Source: Amyloporia xantha (taxonomy: Eukaryota > Basidiomycota > Agaricomycetes > Polyporales > Adustoporiaceae). From it: 64,000 bases of DNA. The position numbers and the translations under genes were made by a program. Below the pieces are notes generated by a model. That model was given only the letters and a program-made list of their open reading frames with translations. It had not been told where the DNA came from and made no database searches. Location of the stretch: the NCBI GenBank assembly GCA_036971615.1, contig JAYKKR010000002.1, positions 2,790,001 to 2,854,000 on the forward strand, in the 5' to 3' direction. Below are positions 36,620 to 47,658 of this stretch, piece by piece (position 1 is the stretch's first letter; each line of letters opens with the position of its first letter).

Positions 36620-37745
36620 GGGTCCGTGGCCACAGAATCCGCCGCCACTGGCAGTGGCTACATCTCAGGCTACATCTACTCAGTACATTCTCTACCACGA
36701 CACGACACGACACGGCCAGTTTGCAAACGCCTACTTCTGTTGGGAACTCTTTGGCACATCATGTAAGCTTGTGCACGTCTCAACGAGCAATGTCCATGAA
36801 CTGACGGACGTCTTTACGCCACAAGAGAAAGAAATCCTAAAATACTTTGTAAAAGTGAACTGCTTTGGCCATCCGACAGTCAATCATCCATGTCTCCCCA
36901 TTAGCTATTCTCCTTTCTCCCACAGTGCCTTCTGCTACTCTTGCAGAAATTACTCCTTCACCAAATTATTCAAATCATCCTATTCCGGGGCAAGTTACCA
37001 AGTATCCGAGACCGGATCCGAAGCCAAGGCGTTGCACCTAGATGATGTATATGTGCAACCAGACAAGACGACGAATGATGAGGACTGGAGCACAATGCCA
37101 CAAGAGTTTAGGCCATTTTGGGTTCCCACTTACAGGATTTTCTCACCGTGTCAGACATCGATTACAGGAGTTTTTAATAATGTGTCGGTGTGCCAGAATC
37201 TAGTAAGCTTTGTTCGCTGTCAGATGCGGATCATCGCTGACGGCAACTCAGTTTCTTAACCACGACGCGGCGAGAAATCCTCCTAGGCCACATATTTCGC
37301 TCGTCCGTAGAGTCTCTCAAAAATCACGCGATTTTTCTACTCCCAAAGAGAGCTACAGGGCGGGCGCCATGGAGGAGGTCGATGCAGTCGGCGTAGCGAA
37401 GCTGGAAGACGGAGAAGATCTGGGCGACATGGAAGTGCGCGAATATGAACAGGACAATGGAGCCGCCGACGTCACAATGACCACTGCATCGGCGAACCAT
37501 TATGGCCACAAGACCACTGCTTCTTTGATTCGCAACGCGCAAGGGGAGGCGAATACGCGCTCTCAGAAACATAGCCGCGTTGGTGTCAGCAGTCGTTCCC
37601 GCGCTGCCGATGCTACAGGCACTGGTGCTGGCCCAGCTCTCCTTACCGGCATTCAAGCCTCGGTTATGAAGACGATCGGAAGCCGGACAGAAAGAAGAGT
37701 CGAGCTGGGCATACAAATCGAGCTCAGGAGGGCGTCGAGCGACGT
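36620..37745 (+). pseudogene. Decayed copy of the 5386-6529 gene (inverted duplication, arm 2)
   Basis: Plus-strand counterpart of the minus-strand segment 5640-6730. The first open part ends RCQMRIIADGNSVS with a stop at 37259, exactly as in arm 1; the second part runs MEEVDAVGVAKLEDGEDLGD, then TMTTASANHYGHKTTASLIR. Near 37655-37680 it carries a 1-nt deletion relative to arm 1 (TCGGTTATGAAG against TCGGATCATGAAA), so the basic tail of arm 1 is read in another frame here. Similarity ends near 37745, and the C-terminal third present in arm 1 is missing. It also lacks the GGDVKQQTHVVDTT insert found in arm 1. It is therefore a truncated, frameshifted copy. Confidence 0.75.
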
Positions 37746-38088
37746 ATTAGGTTGCTTTCGAGTCCTCGGTATTAGAAACTAAAAGCTAGCCATTTCCCTG
37801 TATTGGAATGAGAAACACAACAACCATCCAGTAAGGACTATGTTTCGGTAGACTGATTAAGACTTCATTTATGATCAACATCCCAAGTCTTGACAATCAG
37901 CACATTCAAATAACATGACAATATGAAATCTGTCAGTTCTAGCCTGGAAAGGGTAGTATAAGTATCGCGGAAGCCTGTATAACCACATGATAATGCGAGG
38001 AGGTCAAAGTTGTCCAGCTCGACAGATAGAGAGATCACAAGACTGAAAATATTGAGTCTGTCGCAGCAGCAACAACCATACGAGGCCA

Positions 38089-39665
38089 TCAGAATGCTGG
38101 ATGCAACATCGTTATGCCATGTGAAAACTCACCGTCAAATGACTTGTCCGATTCAAATTGTGCAGAATGCATATGCGCAAATACATGCCGCCCCACCTCC
38201 GCTGAGATCCGCCTAATGCTTCGCTTTTCATCTTCGACCATTACTCTCCACCATACCAACTTGCCCTGGAATGAGTGCTCCGGCACGTCGTAGTCCAAGT
38301 CTCGTCGTATGCCAGCGCCAATACCTAGAGCGAGGCAACGGAGGGAAGGAATCGCGCCCACAAATAACATCGACAACCGTTCCAGGAGATCATCATCTGA
38401 TTCTTCTTCCTGCTTCTGTATAATTCCCACAACGTATATGCGGAGAAACATGATGGTTGACGATCCTAGCATGGGGGGAACTTGTTTCTGTCATACGAGT
38501 CAGCAAATGAAACGTGATCCTCGACTAAGAAACGGCTCACCATCCATGTCTTCAGGTCGGCTGTCCCGTCGTCACCGCAATTTGCTATCAAGGTGAGTTC
38601 GAGGCATTTCAGTCTCGGAGCGGCAGTCAACATGGTTGACCAGTGGTCAACGAAGGTTGGGTCTATGGCAAACGACAGTGTAATTGGAGTTGTGTTGCCT
38701 ACGACGATACACGCCTTCTCTATTGTCCCTGTGTCGGTAATACCCTCTTTGTGGACGAACGACAAGCATCGGACAGGACAAGACACTTTCCAGTGCAATA
38801 GGTCATCAGGCCGGGCGACCTGCAAGTGATCTAGGCGGGTCCAACAGATGTGATCCTGGGCCTGTTTAATGTCTGATATCTCCAGACTTCTCCGGGATGG
38901 GACGCCATAGCTCAAGCGTATCGAGCGTACGTTTGGAAATGCACGCACGAACGTACTCATAGGCGCTTGACAACAGTCTAGCTCCAAGGAATGTAGCGTC
39001 GGCCACACCGGCATATCATTCTGCTCTGCAGGTGACTTTACGCCGATGAGTATGACATCGCCTGCGGTGAGGCTGCGTAATGCTTGCATTTGAGCGAGTG
39101 CTGAAAAAAGCAGATGGACGTCTATACGCTTTCGAGGCTCTTCCTTATTTAAGACGAGCTTGCGCAGTCTGCAGCGCAGCTGGCTCACCACTCGCAGTGT
39201 CTTGCCTTCAACAGATTGCAGAGAGATCTCCGTCAGCAACGGCAGCGCGCACAGCGCCACGCCTATGGCTGGTTCGGCATTTATCAGGTTTTCAGCCCAA
39301 GGAAGTGAGAAACTCCGTAAGTTACGGGCCTGAAACAGGAGTTTGGCCAGGAGCGGTGCCACTGAGAGTTGTAGCCCATAAATAGGGCGACCCCGAGCGT
39401 CATAGAAGATCACCCTCGTTTCCACCACCCCTGTGGACAATTCCAAGCGACGCAAGTAGGATAGACGGTTTGGGACGTCGGCCAGCATGTATGTGCAGAA
39501 CTTCTTTAGTTGGGCTGATCCGTCGAGGCTCACAGATGAGAATGCATGTCGTTTGGCGATGAAATGTACTCTTTTGGCGGTAGTCGAGAGAGTAAGAGCA
39601 TCAGAGGTTGGCAGAAAGGATACCATAATGGAAAGTACATCGTCATTGAGAGACAGAAGATGCAT
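38089..39665 (-). CDS. F-box/leucine-rich-repeat-like protein
   Basis: Two exons, 39665-38541 and 38487-38089, join in phase 0 and give 507 residues. The N-terminus, MHLLSLNDDVLSIMVSFLPT then SDALTLSTTAKRVHFIAKRH, fits the F-box, which binds Skp1 and recruits targets to SCF ubiquitin ligases. The rest has leucine-rich, irregular LRR-like stretches (LSYLRRLELSTGV, LHSLELDCCQAP, PRLKCLELTLIAN, PSLRCLALGIGAG) as in the large mushroom F-box families. The second exon ends DGEFSHGITMLHPAF; a GT donor lies at DG|GTGAGT near 38117, so a further short exon is possible, but both candidate acceptors soon hit a stop. The target protein is unknown. Confidence 0.7.
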
Positions 39666-39940
39666 GGTGTTCTGCACGTTAATTCGCGCGGGAACCTATA
39701 GAAAAGCCATCAGGCGCAATATCAATGCAAGGAGATGAATTGATGACTACCTGAACCACGAGAGCTGGTCTCTCAATGTCTCTCCAATCGTCCAATCGGT
39801 TTCGAAGAGGTCTTGACTCTTCAAGACACTTTCAGAAGGCACTCCGGGAGGCGATCGCAGCGATCATATGCATTTAGCCAGAAGACGGTGGTCGAAGTAT
39901 CTACCAGCGCTAATACCTGCTAGCAGTGCCTAGCACGGTA

Positions 39941-40877
39941 GGACCCCCGAATATGAGGGAGGATGCCTCATGGCCTGTACGGACAAATTTGTCCGTTTCG
40001 GAGGCCTGAGGCGTGATTATTTCCGGACAAATCAGGGGGTCCGGGGTATATGGGTATGAGGAACTTGCCGGACAAATCCAACCAGACTATCGGGAGGTCT
40101 GATCCCTGTACGGACAGATTGCGGAGCGACCCATGCAGATATAACTAATGTAGCAGATGCATGTCCAATTTTTGCTAACATGACAGAGGTTCCCGGATAG
40201 CCTTGCTCTCAGCCACAGTTAGCCTTGCCAAATTTGAGAAGGCTGCTCAATTGTGATGCTTAGAAAGCACTCACTGGCGTCACACTCTAGCTGCGTCTAG
40301 CCACTCGCTTGTTTATTCTGTGCAGACACGGCTGAATCCGAGCGCGCCACTTCAGCCACCCCGCATTACCCGCCGAGTGTAAGTGTTCCGCATCTCTTAG
40401 CTCTAGCATGTCCCGCATACAGCTGTTCTTCGATCTATTTACCTTATTTGGGGGGATTCACATATTCCTCAATCCGATTCTTGCAACGCATTTGTGGGTC
40501 TCTCTCACACCTAACAGATGGAGAAACCCAGGCTGTTGATTGAGCAGTGCTGAAGACAGGTGAAGATAGTACTTATTCCTTGGTCCGTCTTTCACCAGCA
40601 CCTGAATTCGGCGATTTCTGGACGCCTGGTCCCGCGGTCCGGACAAATTGGCAGTCGTGGAGCCCTGATCCCAGCCCTGCTAAACAGCCCGGACAAATTG
40701 ACGGCTGGCATAGGCATGAGTCCAAACATACCCAAATCCCGGACAATTTCAGCAAAAACAGCCGAAAGCCTGATTTTTTCCGGACATTTTGGCCAAATTT
40801 GTCGTAAGCGCCTGTGGACATTTTGGCCATATTTTGGGCCGTCGGGATCAGGCATTCCCTCCTATATTCGGGGGTCC
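39941..40877. mobile_element. Non-autonomous DNA transposon, 937 bp, with TIRs and target-site duplication
   Basis: The ends are inverted repeats: GGACCCCCGAATAT at 39941-39954 and ATATTCGGGGGTCC at 40864-40877, perfect over 14 bp and imperfect to about 28 bp (ending ATGCCT). Both sides are flanked by TAGCACGGTA (39931-39940 and 40878-40887). Depending on where the ends are drawn, the duplication is 10 bp (TIR GGACC), 8 bp AGCACGGT (TIR AGGACC) or 6 bp (TIR TAGGACC). The 8-bp reading fits hAT or KDZ-type elements. Inside both ends the motif CCGGACAAAT or a close variant occurs at least seven times (for example near 40021, 40070, 40639, 40690, 40740 and 40780), like transposase-binding subterminal repeats. 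No transposase is encoded. Confidence 0.88.
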
Positions 40878-40887
40878 TAGCACGGTA

Positions 40888-41894
40888 CATTCGATTAGAC
40901 GCCGAACTTGGTCGACAAATCTCATGCTCGAGTCCTCGACATCTTCTACAGACCTCTTTAGAGGTCTTCAGATCTTTCCCGGACTTCATAGTCTAGAGGA
41001 TCAGCCCGTGTTTCTATATCTTGCTTTTCTTCGCGTCACATTTGCAACAAAGTCCATAACAGAATGAACAAATATAACATGCTGTTGTGCCTATGATCGG
41101 TAGCAGGTGAGTGGAGAGTGGACGAGTCCTATCAAGCCTGGTACAGCTTTTGTCCATCTGTGGATATTCGTTCTATTTTCTGGTGAGTGGGTGATTTGAC
41201 TAGTACAATGTACACGAACTTTGCTACATCCAGCTTTTGGCAGTGTTCAGAATCGCCTTCCCGCGATTCGGCAAGCCAAATGCAGCTGCAGGTCCTCCTG
41301 GGTCATGCCCACAGCCATACTCGACTCCATGGCTCGCGTGAGCCGGAGATGCAGCTCTCTCATCATGTACCACGCAACACCAGTGGTCGGTCACAATGAA
41401 CAGATATTGTCGGGATCTGGATCAGATGCAACCACGCCGCATCTGCAGCGCCCAGCTGACGAGGTGCGCTCTGGACTGAACTCGGGACGGCCAGCTAGTC
41501 GCATGCTGTTCTGCATGGCTGGCGCACTGACGAGGTGGTGGACGGGTCCCGGCTCAACTCGAAATAGCATACATGGCATCCGAGCTGCCTACTCAACAGA
41601 CCAGGACCAGTGTGCTGTGCTCCATCGGACGTCAGTCCAGTTCAGACGGTTACTGTTATCGTGTAACCAAGCTCTGAGCACCTTCAGAAATGTGTCCTCT
41701 CTAATCGGCTGTAGGGTAAGTGACTCTGGAACACGTCAGAAGCTCAATTTGATGCGACAGCGGTCTCCAGGCTGTAATCTCGTATTTAAGAGGGTGGGTG
41801 TCGGTCAGGAAAACATATCGCCTTACCTCCTGCTCTACCTTTGGAGCACAGTCGCTTTCCTTCGAAATTCCACTCATTAGCATTTGATACTGGC
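40888..41894. other. Intergenic, no gene recognised
   Basis: About 1 kb between the transposon and the peptidase start. A 219-codon plus-strand frame at 41221-41880 has no family signal and I do not support it as a gene. Confidence 0.4.
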
Positions 41895-43612
41895 ATGTTC
41901 TGCAAGGCAGCTCTACTCACCGTGGCCCTGGGTCTCCTCGCCTCGGGCTCTCCCTTGACCGCCAACACCGGTATTCGCATACCACTCCAGAAGCGCGGAT
42001 CCATGACTAGGCCCGATGGGTCTGTCAACTTCGACGCTATCAAGCAGGAGGCCGTTAAAACCCAAAAGTACGTACGTTCCATCCCTGCCCGCACGCAATG
42101 GCTAACCCGCTATGCTCGACCATCACTCGCTCACTAGCAAATACCGCGCGAACCTCATGACCGTCGACCGCAACACCGGACTCGCGAATTATCACGCAGG
42201 CGCACACGTTCCGCCTGTGGCCACCATGCCGGCATCTTCCCCGACACGCCGTCAATCCGAACCGCTGACATACATCGGCAACAACAGCGGGTGGATGGGC
42301 ACGCTTTCTATCGGCACGCCTCCGCAAAATTTCATGGTGCTTTTCGATACCGGTTCCGCCGATCTGTGGGTCCCGTCGACCGCGTGCGGCGGCTGCAGCG
42401 CGCCAGATTCGTACGATCCGTCGTCCTCGTCGACGAGCCACACGGAAACCGGCACTTTCAACATCACGTATGGAGACGGCGACGGCGCAGAGGGCCCCAT
42501 CTATACAGACGATGGTAAGTTCCGCTTGCCGTCGTGCTCGAAACCGCACATGTGCTCACTGCATGTCTTGCAGTCAGCGTCGGGGGCGTCGCGGTCACCG
42601 GACAGTATTTCAGCGCTGTGACGCAGGAAAATGGCCTCAGCTCTGAACCGTTTGACGGCATCATGGGAATGGGCTGGCCTGCGCTCTCCAACCTTAAGCA
42701 GGTACGTCCATGCTGGTCCTACTACGCCCTTCACCGCACAAGCTCACCTGATTCATGCCTCAATTCGCAAACTCGATCGTAGAACCCGTTCTTTTTCACC
42801 GCCATCGCAGAGAAGGCTGTCCAGCAAGGCGTCTTTGGGTTCTACCTCGCCGCGAACGACTCGGAGCTCTACCTCGGCGGGACGGATTCGACGCTCTACT
42901 CGGGCAGCATCGAGTATCACCCCGTCGTCCCGTCCAGTGGTGGCTTCTGGCAGATCAGCGGCGCGAGCGCGGTCGTGAACGGACAGACAGCGGTGTCTGG
43001 CTTCGAGACTGTGCGTCGTCGTTCTCATCTCTGTGCACAACCCGTATGTGTCCGCTGATAAGGATGTCCTGTTTCGTGCTAGGTGGTGGACACCGGCACA
43101 GCCCTCATGTATGGGCCCACCCAAGCCGTGCAGCAATTCTACAAGGCGGTCCAGGGATCGTTCGAATTTTGGCCCGGGCAGTATGCGTTCCCGTGTGATT
43201 CGGTCCCGACGGTCGCGTTCAGCTGGGGAGAGAACCACTGGGAGATCCCGGCGGACTCGTGCGTCCCTTCACATCCGTTTCTCCCATCCTCCATCCTCCA
43301 TCCTCCATCCTCCGTTTCTTGTGCTTGTCCCATGCGGAGGCTTACTGACCGTCTATTTCCCCTGTTAGCTTCAATTTGGGCGAGCTGTTCGCGGGAACGT
43401 GTGTGGGCGCGCTGGGCGGGCAGGACCTTGGGATGGGGGCCGATGTCTGGCTCATTGGGGACACGTGAGTGATGTTGCTTCCCAGTTCCCTGGCAGGTTC
43501 GGTGTGCTGATGCCTGATGCATCTGCTATACCCCGTGTTCAGCTTCCTGGCGAACGTCTACAGCGCGTTCTCGGTCGATGGCAATGCCGTGGGCTTTGCT
43601 GCTTTGGCTTAA
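41895..43612 (+). CDS. Secreted pepsin-like aspartic peptidase (family A1)
   Basis: An extracellular or vacuolar acid protease. Exons 41895-42067, 42138-42514, 42574-42701, 42783-43010, 43083-43258, 43369-43464 and 43543-43612 keep phase and give 415 residues, standard for the polyporopepsin type. A signal peptide (residues 1-19, MFCKAALLTVALGLLASGS) is followed by a propeptide with KYRANLMTVDRN. The mature enzyme has GTLSIGTPPQNFMVLFDTGS (first catalytic Asp 128, ADLWVPS), the flap tyrosine in ITYGDG, PFDGIMGMGWPALS, GFYLAANDSELYLGG, and the second catalytic motif VDTGTALMYG (Asp 305). It ends WLIGDTFLANVYSAFSVDGN, the usual A1 C-terminus. Both catalytic aspartates are intact. Confidence 0.95.
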
Positions 43613-44391
43613 AGGAGCACTGGGGTCTGGGCAAGGACAACCCTCTGAAAGACTCAATTGAGGGTGGATACTAGGGGCATGGGTCCGCAAGTCGAGCACT
43701 TTTCTTTCTTGGCAGTATTAGGATAATATAAAATTGCTCGTCTAAAACTCTTGACGGTGCGTCCGCTGTCTCGACGTTTCCGGAAAGCTAAGGTATCGGA
43801 AGGTGCCGCTGAGCGCTGAGTACCGTTGTGCATCATGGGTGAGAGCCATTGACATATGTTGCGCCCTATGAATCCTCGATCTGAGGGAAGGTGATCGCGG
43901 TCTCGTGCAGACGGGGAGCTTAAGTCTGAGGAGAAATGATTACCTGGGCGATGATTCGTACACTCGGGTTCACGTCGGAGACTTGGGCACAGAGTTGGTC
44001 ATATCTATGACCTGGCCTAGTTTCTTGCCAGGCGGTGGGAGGACGTTATGCAACCCGCGGTTACCCCGGAGCAGTAGAGATGGTGCGATAGTGCTGAGTG
44101 GATGAGATAGACCGTCGTGAAGAGCGCGGTGAAGAGAGGCGTGCCTGAGGCGCCGCGGCCGACGTGTAAACGGATGACATCATCTGTGTCGTCCCCCTCC
44201 AACATGGCCGTCGTTGAGCGGACCTGAGTCGGCCACCGTCGACCGCTGCTGTACGTCATCACACGACCTGGTCCGAGTGCAGCGGACTGCCAGCGAACGG
44301 ACTGCCACCGGGGCGATATTCGTATAGACTCCTCCCGACGCGACCGGTCTATCTGTGCTCTCTCTCCGGTTCTGGCTACACTTCGCCTCCG
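43613..44391. other. Intergenic, promoter of the NADH dehydrogenase
   Basis: Peptidase 3' flank passing into GC-rich, CT-rich DNA (44340-44400). No supported gene. Confidence 0.45.
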
Positions 44392-47388
44392 ATGCCCGTG
44401 CTGCACCCGCCAGCACCCGCTGCATGGCGCGCCGCTCTATCCCCCCGCCCGTCTGCTCTAGGCTTCTCCTGCATTCCCCGCACTGGCTCTGTCGCCTCTG
44501 CCCCGCATCACACTCTCGTCACACGCCCCAGATCGCCTCTCTCCCCGTGCCGTGGTCCAACCAGCCTCTTCTTCACCTCTGCTAGAACGCTAGCCGTACA
44601 ACCCTGCAGCAGCCTCCGACGCACCGCTTCCCCCGCCTCCCCGCCCCGCAAGCCGCTCGTCGCACGCGCACGCACCGCCCTCCGCTTCACCCTCTACCTC
44701 GCAGGATCCAGTGCGGTCGGCATCGTCGTCCTCGTCTCCGCCATCTTCCTCCATGACGCCTTCACCTACTCAGACCAGGCGAGTGTCGCGTCCCTTTCTG
44801 TCCTTTCCCCCCGCTGACCCCGCTTGCAGCACATCGACGGCGTCCCCGTCTCCCCGCTCGCCCTTCACCCCGACCGCGGCGGCCCCAAGAACCTCCCCAT
44901 CCTCAAGCGCCTCCTCAGCGACTTTCAAGACCCCGGCAACTCGGAGCTCGTCGACAAGCCCCACCTCGTCATCGTAGGCGGCGGCTGGGGGGTGCGTCCG
45001 CCCGCATGTCACTACACTGCTGCTTACTGACCCTACCCAGGCCGTCGGCGTGCTCAACACGCTCCGCACCGGCGACTACCACGTCACCCTCATCTCCCCC
45101 GAGACGTACACCACCTTCACCCCGCTCCTCCCCTGTACGTCCCCGCCTCTGCGTCCTCTGCATGCGCACTGATCACGACCACTCACAGCGGCCGCGGTGG
45201 GCACCGTGCAGATCCGCTCGCTCGTCGAGCCCCTGCGCAAGCTGCTCGCACGCGTCCGCGGCCACCTCCTCAACGCCCGCGCCGTCGACCTCGTCATGAG
45301 CGAGCGCCTGCTCGAAGTCGAAGTCGACCGCGACGGGGTCAAAGGAGCGCATATATGTCCCGTGAGTGCCCCGCCCGCGCGTCCGCGTCTGCATTTGACC
45401 GTGTCGACACCTCAGGTACGACAAGCTGGTGATCGCGGTCGGGTCGACGAGCAGCACCCACGGCGTGCCCGGGCTCGAGCACTGCTTCCAGCTGAAGACC
45501 GTCCGGGACGCGACCAAGATCCGCCAGCGGATTCTCGGTGCGTATATGTCCGTCTGTCTCCGTGGCCCGCACTGACCGCGCGCAGACAACTTCGAGGCGG
45601 CGTCGCTGCCGACGACGACGCCCGAGGAGCGGCGCCGGCTGCTGACGTTCGTCGTGTGCGGCGGCGGGCCGACGGGCGTGGAGGCCGCGGCGGAGATATA
45701 CGACCTGTGCCAGGAGGACGTCATGAGATACGTGCGTCGCGCACGCTCCCCTGGCTATGTGTCGGTGCTGATCGTGCGTGCGGACAGTACCCGAAGCTGT
45801 GCCGCGAGGAGGTGTCGATCCACGTCATCCAGAGCAGAGAACATATCCTGAACACGGTGCGTCTGATCTGACGATGCGCCTATTCGGAGAGCGCGCTGAA
45901 CACGCCTCGTCACCCACAGTACTCGGAGGCGATCTCGCGCTACGCCGAGGTGCGTCCCTTCTTCTCTCTTCCGTCTCCCGTCCTCATCTGATCCACACGC
46001 CCGTCTTTCCCCGGTCGTAGCAAAAATTCCTGCACGACAACATCGACCTGATCACGTCCGCACGCGTCGCGGCCGTGCACGCGGACCGGGTCGAGTACAC
46101 GACGCGCGGGGCGGACGGGCAGAGCGTGCGGAAGGAGGTCCCGACGAACTTCGTGCTGTGGAGCACGGGGATCGCGATGAACCCGTTCACGGAGCGCGTG
46201 TCGAATCTGCTGTGAGTCGCGCTGTGCACCGTACGTGGTCTTCTAGCGACGAGTGGCTGATGTGGTGTGTGTGTGTGTGCGGGCAGGCCGAACCAGGTGC
46301 ACAAGAAGGCGATCGAGGTGGATGCGCATCTGCGCGTGAAGGGCGCGCCGGTGGGGGATGTGTATGCGATCGGGGACGCGAGCACGGTGCGTTGTGCACA
46401 TCTGCCTTGGCTATCATCTTCTGGTGATGGCATACTTACGCGGACTATGTATGCCTGCGCAGATCGAGACGTCGGTGGTGAGCTACCTCCTCGAGCTTGT
46501 CGACGAGGCGGACAAGAACAAGGACGGGAAGATCGACTATGACGAGTGGCGGATCATGGGTGCGCGTGCTTTCACCCCTGCGTCTGCGCGCTGTTATTTG
46601 CTGTGCTTACCCTTGCCTTGACGTGCGGCCCGGCAGTGAACCGTATCAAGGCGAGGATACCCATGGCGGAGTCGCAGCTGCAGAAGGTCCGCGAGCTGTT
46701 CGACCTGTACGACAAGGACGCGGACAACAGCCTTACGCTGAACGAGCTCGCGGTGCTGCTGCAAGAGATCGGGAACAAGATCACCGCGCTCCCCGCCGTG
46801 CGTTTTAATTATTTTTATTTTTCATCCAGGGATCTCATCAGCTGATGTGTACCGTCCCCTCTGCGTTCTTTACTACGCGGCCACTCGGACCTGGATGGAC
46901 ACAGACCGCGCAAGTTGCGGCGCAACAGGGCAAGTACCTCGGGCGGAAGCTCACGAAGCTGGCGAAGCAGCGCGAGGTGCTCATCGACAACGGGATCGCG
47001 TTCGGGCCCGGCGCGGACGAGGCCGTCTCGGGGCCGTTCAAGTACCTGCACTTGGGCTCGCTTGCGTGCGTGTTGTTCTGTCCCCTTTCGTTTTCTATGA
47101 TCTAGCCCCCGCACCCTCGCTGAACTCTTCTTTGCGAAACGCCAGGTACATCGGGAATGCGGCGGTGTTCGACCTGGGCAAGATCAGCTTCATGGGCGGG
47201 CTCGCGGCGATGTATGCGTGGCGCAGCGTGTATTGGAGCGAGCAGGTGAGCTCGCGGACGCGTGCGCTGCTCATGATCGATTGGGCCGTCCGGTACGTGT
47301 TTCGCAAAGGCGTTGTTGGGGTTATGTTGATTATAATCCCTTTTGCATGTGCAGTGGTATCTGGGGCCGGGACCTCTCGCGGTTATGA
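44392..47388 (+). CDS. NDE1: Alternative (type II) NADH:ubiquinone oxidoreductase with EF-hands; one apparent frameshift
   Basis: Rotenone-insensitive FAD enzyme of the inner mitochondrial membrane that passes electrons from NADH to ubiquinone without proton pumping. Fifteen exons from 44392 to a TGA at 47386-47388. It has an Arg/Ser-rich mitochondrial presequence, a membrane helix (FTLYLAGSSAVGIVVLVSAI), the FAD motif LVIVGGGWG with AVG, FTPLLPSAAVGTV, DKLVIAVGS, the NADH motif FVVCGGGPTGVEAAAE, NFVLWSTGIAMNPF, VYAIGDAST, two EF-hand loops (DKNKDGKIDYDEW, DKDADNSLTLNEL), and the C-terminal membrane anchor YIGNAAVFDLGKISFMGGLA ending IWGRDLSRL. The EF-hands suggest an external, calcium-sensitive form. 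Exon 4 carries one extra G in a GGGG run (45335-45338) that breaks the frame before IYVPYDKL; intron 1 has a GC donor (44779). The gene is very GC-rich. Confidence 0.9.
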
Positions 47389-47658
47389 TTAGGCCAAGGC
47401 ACCGTGCGGATGGTCTCATCATGAGACATGAATGTGATGGAGAAGATGAGGATGAGGATGAGGATGGACTACGATCTTTTAGGAAAATACCAGTAACGTC
47501 GAAAATGATATGTGTTGCACCGGGCGCAAATGCGGTCTCGGCTTGCACACTCTTAAACCCTACGTGTAGAATGGGGGGAGCGAATGATAGATGCTATACT
47601 TGGTCTTTTTATGTCGAATTGTCCACGAGAAAGTATGTATATACATAACTAGCATAGA

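Noticed and set aside
36564..37259. 231-codon ORF on the plus strand as an independent gene
   Set aside because: Its meaningful part is the first half of the decayed duplicate; the N-terminal third is translated non-coding flank that is also present, untranslatable, in arm 1.
41221..41880. 219-codon plus-strand ORF before the aspartic peptidase
   Set aside because: No motif, biased composition or splice signals, and it ends just before an independent gene with a clear signal peptide start.
43270..43320. TCCTCCA repeat in an intron of the aspartic peptidase as a regulatory element
   Set aside because: A plain pyrimidine microsatellite within an intron; nothing suggests function.
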